From contig JAIPCZ010000013.1 in NCBI GenBank assembly GCA_021737975.1, forward strand, positions 1-53,537: 53,537 nt of DNA, read 5' to 3'. Below the pieces are notes generated by a model. That model had not been told where the DNA came from, made no database searches, and saw only the letters and a program-made list of their open reading frames with translations. The stretch comes from Polaromonas sp. GTDB lineage: Bacteria > Pseudomonadota > Gammaproteobacteria > Burkholderiales > Burkholderiaceae_C. Shown one piece after another: positions 35,144-43,713 of the stretch. Numbering within the stretch: the stretch's first letter is position 1; every line of letters begins with the position of its first letter. Made by a program: the position numbers and the translations under genes.

Positions 35144-35931
35144 GGTGCGTCCTGCCCGGGGGGCGGCACTTCAGGCTCAAAGCTGTCCCGGTAGCTGAAG
35201 TACAGCGAGGTGAAAAACATCGATGCCAGCAGCATCAGTACCGGGAACAGCATCATGCCCAAAAGAGCCGGGTTACCCAGCAGGTTGCCCAAGGTGCCGA
35301 TGCCAAGCACGGCGACCACGATGGTGCCCATCCAGGCGAGGCCGAACACGGTGAATGCCCAGAAATTGCGGAAACACGCGACGATGCTGAAAAACATGCT
35401 CTTCAGCGGCGGCAGGTCGTGCCAGAACACCAGCGCCGGGGCGTGCCAGAACATCAGGGAAAGTGGCAGGTGCAAGCCAATGAAGACCCACATGGCGCTT
35501 TGAAAGTCGGGCGACTGCAGCAGTTCTGCGGTGGGCGCGCTGCCGCCCAGGTAAAGCCGCGCGAAGCCGCCACCGTCCACCAGGTAGGAGCCGCCCATCG
35601 CCAGCATGAAGCCCGCGGCGTACATGGCCCCCAGCGCCAGCATGGCGCGCAGCTTGGCCGGCCCGGCCCGCAAGGCGGTGAACAAGATGAGCGGCATGGG
35701 AAACTTGCCTTGGGTCGCCTCCCGGGTCGCCGCCATCAGGCCCAGCGTGGCGGCTGGCAGCAGCGTCATGGCCAAGGGCAGGCCGACGATTGGCAGCATG
35801 GTTGCCACCGACATCACCGCCATGAAAATGAAGAACAGCCCGGCCAGCGCCAATGGCTGTTTGAAAAAAGTCTGCATGCCGAGTTTGACCCAGCTGGCGC
35901 CGGTGCGGGCAGGAACGAGTTTGAGCTTCAT
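35140..35931 (-). CDS. BPSS1780-family membrane protein
   Basis: This 263-residue inner-membrane protein has about six hydrophobic helices (for example LALAGLFFIFMAVMSVATML and GMMLFPVLMLLASMFFTSLYF) and the opening VPARTGASWVKLGMQTFFKQP typical of BPSS1780 proteins in Burkholderiales. Both ends overlap neighbours by four bases (thrB upstream, FecR downstream), so it belongs to a tight operon. Function is unknown. Confidence 0.82.
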   Translation of the reverse strand: MKLKLVPARTGASWVKLGMQTFFKQPLALAGLFFIFMAVMSVATMLPIVGLPLAMTLLPAATLGLMAATREATQGKFPMPLILFTALRAGPAKLRAMLALGAMYAAGFMLAMGGSYLVDGGGFARLYLGGSAPTAELLQSPDFQSAMWVFIGLHLPLSLMFWHAPALVFWHDLPPLKSMFFSIVACFRNFWAFTVFGLAWMGTIVVAVLGIGTLGNLLGNPALLGMMLFPVLMLLASMFFTSLYFSYRDSFEPEVPPPGQDAP

Positions 35932-36923
35932 GGCTGCGCCTCCAGTGCGGCATAGTCCCGAATGTCACTGGCCCGATGGCGCAGCACGCGCTCAAAATGG
36001 CCGGGGTCGTGGGCTTGCAGCATGCTGGCCTGGCGCGGCAGGTAAAGGTCCCAAAGGCGCGACAGCCAGAAGCGCAAGGCGCCGGCGCGAAGCAGGGCGG
36101 GAAGCAGCGCCTTTTCTGCCGCCTGAAGGGGTCGCACGGCGTCATAAGCGGCCAGGAAATGATGGGCATTAACGCCATGGTGCGCGCCGCTTTCCTGGTC
36201 GATGCACCAGTCATTCAGGCACACGGCCAGGTCGAACAGCCAGTTGTCAACGCCCGCGAAATAAAAGTCAAAAACGCCGCTCAGCACGGGCTGGCCCGCC
36301 ACCGTGTCGAACATCGCGTTGTTGCAGAACAGGTCGGCGTGGATCGGGCCGCGGGGCAAGGCGGCATAACTCGTCAGGTTGGCCACCTGGTTTTGGTAGG
36401 CCAACTCCTGGGTGATCAGCGTTTTCTGACTGTCGGTGAGGTGGGGCAAGACTTCTGGCACTGTGTCGTTCCACCAGCTCAGGCCGCGCAGGTTGGGCTG
36501 CCTGAGCGGAAAGTCACGCCCGGCCAGGTGCATTTTGGCAAGCATGGCACCCATCTGGGCGCAGTGCACCGGGCCAGGCTTAAGCTCGCTGGCGCCGCGC
36601 AGCTTGTCGACCACGGCGGCTGGTTTGCCCCGGACGCTGAGCACCAGCTCGCCCCGGGCATTGGCATGCGGCTCCGGCACCGCAATGCCGCGCTGCGCCA
36701 GGTGCTTCATCAGCTTCAAATAGAACGGCAAGTGTTCAAAGCCCAGACGCTCAAACAGGGTCAGCACATACTCGTGGGGCTGACCACCTTGTCGCGTGCT
36801 CACGAAATAATTGGTGTTTTCGATTCCGCCGGCGCAGCCTTGCATGCTTTCGAGCTCACCCAGGCCAAGCTCCTGCAGCAGCGCGCCTGCCTCGGAAAAG
36901 GAGACTTCTGTATAAACCGCCAT
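35928..36923 (-). CDS. thrB: Homoserine kinase (aminoglycoside phosphotransferase-like type)
   Basis: This 331-residue kinase phosphorylates homoserine in threonine synthesis. It is the ThrB form related to choline/aminoglycoside kinases, not the GHMP form of E. coli. Catalytic features: IHADLFCNNAMF (Brenner motif with Asp-Asn) and DFYFAGVDNWLFDLAV (metal-binding Asp). The start MAVYTEVSFSEAGALL is typical of the family. Three bases separate it from the upstream DUF2782 gene. Confidence 0.93.
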   Translation of the reverse strand: MAVYTEVSFSEAGALLQELGLGELESMQGCAGGIENTNYFVSTRQGGQPHEYVLTLFERLGFEHLPFYLKLMKHLAQRGIAVPEPHANARGELVLSVRGKPAAVVDKLRGASELKPGPVHCAQMGAMLAKMHLAGRDFPLRQPNLRGLSWWNDTVPEVLPHLTDSQKTLITQELAYQNQVANLTSYAALPRGPIHADLFCNNAMFDTVAGQPVLSGVFDFYFAGVDNWLFDLAVCLNDWCIDQESGAHHGVNAHHFLAAYDAVRPLQAAEKALLPALLRAGALRFWLSRLWDLYLPRQASMLQAHDPGHFERVLRHRASDIRDYAALEAQP

Positions 36924-36926
36924 GGC

Positions 36927-37217
36927 TCAGAAGCCCAGGACTTTCCAGGTGCGCTCACCCGTCTTGGGGGCCACCTGGTAGGCTGGCATGCCGTCTCTGG
37001 GTTGCACGGTGATGCTTTGGGTTTCGCCGCCCACGCGCAGTTCGTCAATTCGCGCGCCGGCATCTTCGACACGAATGTGCTCGATGCGTGCTTCTGGCCT
37101 GGCAGGGGCATCGCGCTGCACGGCGGCACTGGCCGCGACGGACGGTAGGTTGGCGGTTTGGCTCCATGCCAGGCCACAGGCCAGCAGGAGCGGGAGAACG
37201 GTGTAGGTAGGGCGCAT
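36927..37217 (-). CDS. DUF2782 domain protein, exported
   Basis: This 96-residue protein starts at ATG 37217 with a signal peptide (MRPTYTVLPLLLACGLAWSQ) and has a conserved small domain (IEHIRVEDAGARIDELRVGG, QSITVQPRDGMPAYQVAP, WKVLGF). DUF2782 genes commonly lie between polA and thrB in betaproteobacteria, as here. Its function is unknown. It is divergent from polA with 54 bases between the starts. Confidence 0.85.
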   Translation of the reverse strand: MRPTYTVLPLLLACGLAWSQTANLPSVAASAAVQRDAPARPEARIEHIRVEDAGARIDELRVGGETQSITVQPRDGMPAYQVAPKTGERTWKVLGF

Positions 37218-37271
37218 GTTTTGATTGTAGATAAAGCCGCCGTGTCTCCGGGGTGCAGGCAAAATGCCGGC

Positions 37272-40124
37272 ATGAACAATGCCCCACCCAAAACCTTGCT
37301 GCTGGTCGATGGCTCCAGCTACCTGTACCGCGCCTTCCACGCCATGCCTGACCTGCGCGCCGTGCCAGGCGACCCTGGCAGCACGCCCACCGGGGCCATT
37401 CGCGGCATGATCAACATGCTGCAAAGCCTGCGCAAGGAAGTGCCCGCCGAGTACGCCGCCTGTGTTTTTGACGCCAAAGGCCCCACCTTTCGTGATGATT
37501 TGTACCCGCAGTACAAGGCCCACCGGTCCCCCATGCCAGACGACTTGCGGACCCAGATCGAGCCGATCCATGAGGTCGTTCGCCTGATGGGCTGGAAGGT
37601 GCTGGACGTGCCCGGCGTCGAGGCAGACGACGTGATCGGCACCCTGGCGGTGACGGCGGCGCGCCAGGGCATCGAGGTCATCGTCAGCAGCGGCGACAAG
37701 GACTTGGCCCAGCTGGTCAACGCGCACATCACCATCATCGACACCATGAATGGCCGCCGCCGGGATGTGGCCGGGGTCACGACAGAATTTGGCGTGCCGC
37801 CGAGCCTGATGGTGGACTACCAGACCCTGGTGGGGGACGCCATCGACAACGTGCCCGGTGTGCCCAAGGTTGGGCCCAAAACCGCTGCCAAGTGGTTGCA
37901 GGAATATGGTTCGCTCGATGCCATCGTGGCCCAGGCAGACACTATCAAGGGCGCGGTGGGAGACAACTTGCGCAAGTCGCTGGACTGGTTGCCCACCGGG
38001 CGCAAGCTGCTGACCATCAAGACCGACTGCGACCTCGACGGCTGGGTGCCGGAATTGCCGGCCCTCGATTCGATCACGGTGGGTGAAATGGATACGCCGG
38101 CGCTGGCCGTTTTTTATGAAAAATACGGGTTCAAGGGCCTGGCGCGGGCGCTCGGTTCAGGCAACGGAAATGGGCTCAGAGCCAGCTCCGCTTCGCTGCG
38201 TGGATCCGAGCCCATTTCCGGAGCCGGCTCTGCCCCCAATTCCGTCGTCAGCAACCGCGAACCTGGCCTGTTCGACGAACTGGAGGCTGTGTCCGAGGCG
38301 CCTGCTGTGAGCCGTGTCAGCACCGTCAGCTACGACACCATCCTGACCTGGGAGGCTTTTGACCGGTGGTTTGCCTTGTTGCAGGCCGCCGAGCTGGTGG
38401 CGGTGGACACCGAAACCACCTCGCTCGACGAAATGCGCGCCCAAATAGTCGGCATCAGCTTCAGCGTCACGCCCGGTGAGGCGGCCTACATTCCGCTGGC
38501 CCATGCCTACCCGGACGCCCCCACCCAGCTGCCAATCGAAGAGGTGCTGGCCAGGCTTAAACCCTGGTTGGAGGATGACGGCCACAAAAAACTCGGTCAG
38601 CACGTCAAGTACGACCGCCATGTGTTCGCCAACCACGGCATCGAGGTGCGGGGCTACGCGCACGACACGATGCTGCAAAGCTATGTGCTTGAAGTCACCA
38701 AGCCGCACGGCCTGGCCAGCCTGGCCGAACGCCATCTTGGGCGCAGCGGCATCAGTTTTGAAGACCTGTGCGGCAAGGGCGCCAACCAGATCTGTTTTGA
38801 CCAGGTCGACGTGGCCAAGGCCGCCGAGTATTCGTGCGAAGACTCTGACATGACGCTCGATGTGCACCGGGTGTTGTGGCCGCTCATCGAGACCAACGAC
38901 AAATTGCGCTTCATTTACGAGTTGGAGATTGCCAGCAGCGAGGCCCTGTACCGGATCGAGCGCAACGGGGTGCTGATCGACGCACCCACCCTGGCGGCGC
39001 AAAGCCACGAACTCGGCAAGCGCATCCTGCAGTTGGAGACCGAGGCGCACGAGCTCGCCGGCCAGCCCTTTAATCTGGGCAGCCCGAAGCAGATTGGCGA
39101 GATTCTCTTCGTCAAGCTGGGCCTGCCGGTCGTCAAGAAGACGCCCACCGGCTCGCCCAGCACCGACGACGAGGTGTTGCAAAAGCTGGCCGAAGATTAC
39201 CCGCTGCCTGCCAAGATTCTGGAGCATCGCAGCCTGGCCAAACTTAAGGGCACCTACACCGACAAACTGGCGCATCTGGCCCACCCTCGCACCGAGCGTG
39301 TGCACACCCATTACGCCCAGGCCGTGGCGGTGACCGGGCGGCTCAGCAGCAACGACCCCAACCTGCAGAACATTCCAGTGCGCACCCCGGAGGGCCGGCG
39401 TGTGCGCGAGGCCTTTGTGGCCCCGCCCGGATGCGTCATCGCCAGCGCCGACTACAGCCAGATCGAGCTGCGCATCATGGCGCACATCAGTGGTGACGCG
39501 GCCCTGTTGCTGGCCTTTCATGACGGCATGGACGTGCACCGCGCCACCGCGGCCGAAATCTTTGGCGTCGACACCGCCCAGGTCAGCAGCGAGCAGCGCC
39601 GTTACGCGAAGGTCATCAACTTCGGCCTGATCTACGGCATGAGCGCCTATGGCCTGGCCAAGGCGCTGGGCATCGACAACACGGCGGCCAAGAACTACAT
39701 CGAGCGCTACTTCGACCGCTACCCTGGCGTCAAGCACTACATGGACCAGACCCGGGCGCTGGCCAAGCGCCAAGGCTATGTCGAGACCGTGTTTGGCCGC
39801 CGCCTGTACTTGCCCGAGATCAATTCGCCCAACGGACCCCGGCGCAGCGGCGCCGAGCGCGCCGCCATCAACGCGCCCATGCAGGGCACGGCGGCCGACC
39901 TGATCAAGCTGGCCATGGTCAAGGTGCAGCAGGTCATCGACGCCGAGCAGCGCGCCACCAAAATGATCATGCAGGTGCACGACGAACTGGTGTTCGAGGT
40001 GCCCGAGTCAGAGGTGGAGTGGGTGCGCCATGAGGTGCCCCGCCTGATGGCCGGTGTGGCGCACCTCAAGGTGCCGCTGCTGGCCGAGGTGGGGGTTGGG
40101 CCGAACTGGGACAAGGCGCACTGA
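37272..40124 (+). CDS. polA: DNA polymerase I
   Basis: PolA is the 950-residue repair and Okazaki-fragment polymerase. The N-terminal 5'-3' exonuclease (1-about 290; LLLVDGSSYLYRAFHAM, GVEADDVIGTLA, GDKDLAQLV) is followed by a linker of about 50 residues, the 3'-5' exonuclease with its acidic site intact (VAVDTETTSLDEM), and the polymerase domain (ASADYSQIELRIMAH, INFGLIYGMSAYGLAK, MQVHDELVFEVP). The linker contains an in-frame palindromic insert at 38165-38232, coding for part of GNGLRASSASLRGSEPISGA. The start at ATG 37272 matches the family. Confidence 0.97.
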   Translation: MNNAPPKTLLLVDGSSYLYRAFHAMPDLRAVPGDPGSTPTGAIRGMINMLQSLRKEVPAEYAACVFDAKGPTFRDDLYPQYKAHRSPMPDDLRTQIEPIHEVVRLMGWKVLDVPGVEADDVIGTLAVTAARQGIEVIVSSGDKDLAQLVNAHITIIDTMNGRRRDVAGVTTEFGVPPSLMVDYQTLVGDAIDNVPGVPKVGPKTAAKWLQEYGSLDAIVAQADTIKGAVGDNLRKSLDWLPTGRKLLTIKTDCDLDGWVPELPALDSITVGEMDTPALAVFYEKYGFKGLARALGSGNGNGLRASSASLRGSEPISGAGSAPNSVVSNREPGLFDELEAVSEAPAVSRVSTVSYDTILTWEAFDRWFALLQAAELVAVDTETTSLDEMRAQIVGISFSVTPGEAAYIPLAHAYPDAPTQLPIEEVLARLKPWLEDDGHKKLGQHVKYDRHVFANHGIEVRGYAHDTMLQSYVLEVTKPHGLASLAERHLGRSGISFEDLCGKGANQICFDQVDVAKAAEYSCEDSDMTLDVHRVLWPLIETNDKLRFIYELEIASSEALYRIERNGVLIDAPTLAAQSHELGKRILQLETEAHELAGQPFNLGSPKQIGEILFVKLGLPVVKKTPTGSPSTDDEVLQKLAEDYPLPAKILEHRSLAKLKGTYTDKLAHLAHPRTERVHTHYAQAVAVTGRLSSNDPNLQNIPVRTPEGRRVREAFVAPPGCVIASADYSQIELRIMAHISGDAALLLAFHDGMDVHRATAAEIFGVDTAQVSSEQRRYAKVINFGLIYGMSAYGLAKALGIDNTAAKNYIERYFDRYPGVKHYMDQTRALAKRQGYVETVFGRRLYLPEINSPNGPRRSGAERAAINAPMQGTAADLIKLAMVKVQQVIDAEQRATKMIMQVHDELVFEVPESEVEWVRHEVPRLMAGVAHLKVPLLAEVGVGPNWDKAH
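38165..38232. repeat. Palindromic element inserted in frame in polA
   Basis: Two interleaved inverted repeats are visible: CGGAAATGGGCTC (38165-38177) with GAGCCCATTTCCG (38208-38220), 13 of 13 pairs; and CAGAGCCAGCTCCG (38177-38190) with CGGAGCCGGCTCTG (38219-38232), 13 of 14. The element keeps the polA frame and falls in the linker between the two exonuclease domains. Confidence 0.8.
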
Positions 40125-40129
40125 GAGGT

Positions 40130-43100
40130 TCAAGCTTGGGCTGGCAGGCTCGCCACAAAAGCCATCACCACCGACTCCGCGGCGGTACCCTGGCAGGCTT
40201 GTTGCCATTGCCTCGCCGCCTGCCGCAACTGGCGCTCCTTGACGTGGCCAAAACCGCGGACTTCCGCCCCAATGGCGGCCAGCTTCAGGGCTGCGGCGTG
40301 GTTGCTGGCGTTCAGCGAAGGCAGCAGGGCCTCGACCATGGCCGGGTACATGCGCGCCAGACGTCGCTCCGTGCGCCGCTCGGCGGTTTGGCCAAAGGGG
40401 TCGAGCCAGCCGCCACGCAGGCCCTTCAGCCCGGTCAGCAGCCGCATCGCCGACAACACCCAGGGCCCATAGGCCCGTTTTTTGAGGTGCCCGGTGGTCG
40501 GATCGCGCTTTGCAAACAAAGGGGGCGCCAGATGGAAGCTCAACTTGGTGTCCCCCTCAAATTGTTCGCGCAGCTGTTTCTCGAAGCGGCCATCGGTGTA
40601 GAGCCGGGCGACCTCGTACTCGTCCTTGGTGGCCATCAGCCGATAGGCCTGGGTGAGCACGGTCCGGGTCAGCAGTTCGGTCCCCGGCATGGCCTGTTGC
40701 TCGGCTTGCCGCACCTGGCGCACCAGGGTCTCGAAGCGCGCTGCGTATGCCTTGTTTTGGTAGGCCTCAAGGTCTTTGCGGCGTCGCGCGATGAGGATCT
40801 CCAGCGCCTCTTCCCCGCGCTTTAAGACCCGCACCGCCTTCGCCGGGCTGCTCTGGCGCAACACCGCCTCAAGGTCCAGCGCGGCGCGGCGGCCCCAGTC
40901 CAGCGCGGCCAGGTTGGCCGCCACGGCGACCCCGTTGATCTCGATGGCGCGCTGGATGGCCTGCAGCGAGACCGGCAGCCAACCCTGCTGCAGGGCATGA
41001 CCCAGCATGAGCATATTGGCGGCAATCGCATCCCCAAAGACCTGGGTCGCGAGACGGGTGGCGGGAAAAGCGTGCACGCGAGCCGCGCCGGCAGCGCTGT
41101 CGATGGCGCCGCGCAACTGGTCCTCGCCGAAGTCGGCGCCCACCGGGTTCAGCACAAAGGCGGCATGGGGCGCCAGATGGGTGTTGAGCGCAACCCGGGT
41201 GCGCCGCGGCGTCATGGTTGCCAGGGCCGCCGGGCTGGCCGCGACCATCATGTCGCAACCCAGCACCAGGTCGGCATTGGCCATGGCGACCCGCGGTGCG
41301 TGCAGGCTTGAGGCATCGCGCGCGATGCGCACATGCGACAGCACGGCGCCGTTCTTTTGCGCAATGCCGGTCTGGTCCAGGCAGGTGGCACTCAAACCTT
41401 CCAGGCGCGCGGCCATGGCCAGAATGGCGCCAATGGTGATGACGCCGGTGCCGCCAATGCCGGTGATGACCGTCTCATGCGCGGGCAACAAGGGGGCGCG
41501 TTGCGGCGCGGGCATGAGCGGTGTCGCGCTGCGCTCCTGCTGCTGCGCTCGCGCGCTCTTGCGCGGCCTGGCCCCGGCCAGCGTGACAAAGCTGGGGCAA
41601 AAGCCGTCAACACATTTGGTGTCCTTGTTGCAGGACGACTGGTTGATCTGGCGCTTGCGACCCAGCTCGGTCTCCAGCGGTTCAATTGAGATGCAGTTGG
41701 ACTGCACCGAGCAGTCGCCGCATCCCTCACACACGGCTTCGTTGATGAAGGCGCGCACATCGGGGTCGGCCAGCGTGCCGCGCTTGCGCCGGCGCCGCTT
41801 CTCGGCGGCGCAGGTCTGGTCGTACAGCAGCACGGTGACACCTGCCGTTTCGCGCAGCACGCGCTGCAAGCGGTCGAGTTCGTCGCGGCCGTGCAGCGTG
41901 ACCCCCTTTGGAAAACCGCCGTTGGGTGCCGCCATCGCCTGGTACTTTTCCGGATGGTCCGACACCACCACCACCTGGCCCACACCCTCGGCCAGCAACT
42001 GCGCCACGATTTGCTGCGGCGTGAAGGCATCTGAGATCGCCTGGCCGCCGGTCATGGCCACGGCATCGTTGTAGAGCAGCTTGTAGCTGATGTTGGCCTT
42101 GGCGTACACGGCCGCCCGCACCGCCAGTATGCCCGAGTGGTGGTAGGTGCCGTCGCCCAGGTTGGTGAAGACATGGGGGCGGCTTGAAAAATTCATGGCA
42201 CCAAGCCAACTGACACCTTCGCCACCCATCTGGCTGAAGGTCTCGGTGTGCCGGTCCATGGACAGTGCCAGCCAGTGGCAGCCGATGCCGGCCAGGGCGA
42301 TGCTGCCGTCGGGCACCTGGGTCGAGCTGTTGTGCGGGCAACCCGAGCAGAAATACGGCGCGCGCGCCGCCAGCGCCGGGGCAGCTTGCAGCGCCTGCGT
42401 TTTGGCTTGCAGCAGCGCGAGCCGGGTTTGTGCTGCCGGGCTGCCAACCAGTTCCGGAAAAGTTAAGGCCAGCACCTGCGCCAGCAGCGCCGGGCTGGTT
42501 TCGCCGTGCTCGGGGATCAGCGCGAGGCCATCGCGCCCGAGTTTTCCCAGCACGGCCGGGCAGGGGGCACTGCCAAAAAGAATGCTTTTGACCTGGTCTT
42601 CGATCAGGCCTCGTTTTTCTTCCACCACCAGCACCGTGTCAAGGCCCCGGGTGAATTCCTGAATCTGTTGCACGTCCAGCGGGTAAATCATGCCCAGCTT
42701 GAGCAGGCCCATGCCGAGGCCGGGCAGGTCATGCTCGTTCAAGCCCAGGTCATGCAGCGCCTGTTTCAGGTCGGCCCAGGGTTTTCCGGCCGAGATGATG
42801 CCGATGCGCGCCCCGGTGCTGGCGCCACTGACCCGGTTGATGCCGGAAAAGCGAGCGAAGGCTCTGGCGCGCGCCAGCTTGACTTCATACAGGCGGCGCT
42901 CCTGCTCGACCCGGTTGTCGGGCCAGCGGATGTGCACGTCAGCGGCAAGGTGCAGCTCGGGCCAGTCGGCGCGCACGCGGTCGATGTCCAGGTCCACGAT
43001 GGCCGAGCTTTCGGCAATGTCGGTCACGGCCTTGAAGCCGACCCAGCAGCCGCTGTATCTCGAGAGTTCAATGCCTATGACACCGAAGTCGAGCATGTCC

Positions 43101-43651
43101 TGCACGCTGGCCGGGTAGAGCACCGGCATGCCGACCGAGACAAAGTCGTAGTCGGAGCAACCGGTCACGGTGCTCGACACCGCGTTGGGGTCGTCGCCCG
43201 CAATGGCCAGAACACCCCCCTGCGCCGAGCTGCCCGCCTGGTTGGCATGGCGCAGCACGTCGATGCTGCGATCGACCCCGGGCGCCTTGCCGTACCAGAG
43301 CCCAAAGACGCCATCAAAGACCGAGTCGCCCAGCAAGTGCACCTGCTGGCTGCCCCAGACGGCGGTGGCCGCCAGTTCCTCGTTGACACCGGCCTGAAAC
43401 TTGATGTCGCGCGCGTCCAGATGGGCCTGGGCCGCCCACAGCGCCATGTCGTAGGTGCCGACCGGTGAGCCGCGGTAGCCCGAAATGTAGCCCCCGAGTT
43501 TTTTGCCCGCGCGAAGGCCGCGCTCGTGCAGGGTCAGGGGCAGTCGCACCAGCGCCTGCATGCCGCTCATGAAGGCCTGTCCCCGGGTGTTCAGATACTT
43601 GTCGTCCAGGGAGACGTCGGCAAGGGTCTGGGTTTCGGTCATGTGGTTCAT
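40130..43651 (-). CDS. Indolepyruvate ferredoxin oxidoreductase, fused alpha/beta form
   Basis: This 1173-residue enzyme decarboxylates aryl- or branched-chain 2-oxoacids to acyl-CoA and passes electrons to ferredoxin or another carrier. It combines the IorA-type thiamine diphosphate part (GYRGSPVGTYDMALW, GVNEELAATAVWG, CPHNSSTQVPDGS, NLGDGTYHHSGILAVRAAV), a [4Fe-4S] segment CEGCGDCSVQSNC, and the IorB-like gamma domain (ITGIGGTGVITIGAILAMAA). The fused long form is common in Burkholderiales. ATG 43651 is preferred to TTG 43666. It lies 62 bases downstream of the E2 gene, so it may be co-expressed with the branched-chain 2-oxoacid dehydrogenase. Confidence 0.92.
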   Translation of the reverse strand: MNHMTETQTLADVSLDDKYLNTRGQAFMSGMQALVRLPLTLHERGLRAGKKLGGYISGYRGSPVGTYDMALWAAQAHLDARDIKFQAGVNEELAATAVWGSQQVHLLGDSVFDGVFGLWYGKAPGVDRSIDVLRHANQAGSSAQGGVLAIAGDDPNAVSSTVTGCSDYDFVSVGMPVLYPASVQDMLDFGVIGIELSRYSGCWVGFKAVTDIAESSAIVDLDIDRVRADWPELHLAADVHIRWPDNRVEQERRLYEVKLARARAFARFSGINRVSGASTGARIGIISAGKPWADLKQALHDLGLNEHDLPGLGMGLLKLGMIYPLDVQQIQEFTRGLDTVLVVEEKRGLIEDQVKSILFGSAPCPAVLGKLGRDGLALIPEHGETSPALLAQVLALTFPELVGSPAAQTRLALLQAKTQALQAAPALAARAPYFCSGCPHNSSTQVPDGSIALAGIGCHWLALSMDRHTETFSQMGGEGVSWLGAMNFSSRPHVFTNLGDGTYHHSGILAVRAAVYAKANISYKLLYNDAVAMTGGQAISDAFTPQQIVAQLLAEGVGQVVVVSDHPEKYQAMAAPNGGFPKGVTLHGRDELDRLQRVLRETAGVTVLLYDQTCAAEKRRRRKRGTLADPDVRAFINEAVCEGCGDCSVQSNCISIEPLETELGRKRQINQSSCNKDTKCVDGFCPSFVTLAGARPRKSARAQQQERSATPLMPAPQRAPLLPAHETVITGIGGTGVITIGAILAMAARLEGLSATCLDQTGIAQKNGAVLSHVRIARDASSLHAPRVAMANADLVLGCDMMVAASPAALATMTPRRTRVALNTHLAPHAAFVLNPVGADFGEDQLRGAIDSAAGAARVHAFPATRLATQVFGDAIAANMLMLGHALQQGWLPVSLQAIQRAIEINGVAVAANLAALDWGRRAALDLEAVLRQSSPAKAVRVLKRGEEALEILIARRRKDLEAYQNKAYAARFETLVRQVRQAEQQAMPGTELLTRTVLTQAYRLMATKDEYEVARLYTDGRFEKQLREQFEGDTKLSFHLAPPLFAKRDPTTGHLKKRAYGPWVLSAMRLLTGLKGLRGGWLDPFGQTAERRTERRLARMYPAMVEALLPSLNASNHAAALKLAAIGAEVRGFGHVKERQLRQAARQWQQACQGTAAESVVMAFVASLPAQA

Positions 43652-43713
43652 GGGCGGCGTTCGCAATCAGTATTTAGAGGCACGAACCGATGGTGCCATA
43701 GTCCGGACCGATG

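Noticed and set aside
38157-39980. A 607-codon open frame antisense to polA
   Set aside because: Same codon-bias shadow; the polA product in the other strand is complete and conserved.
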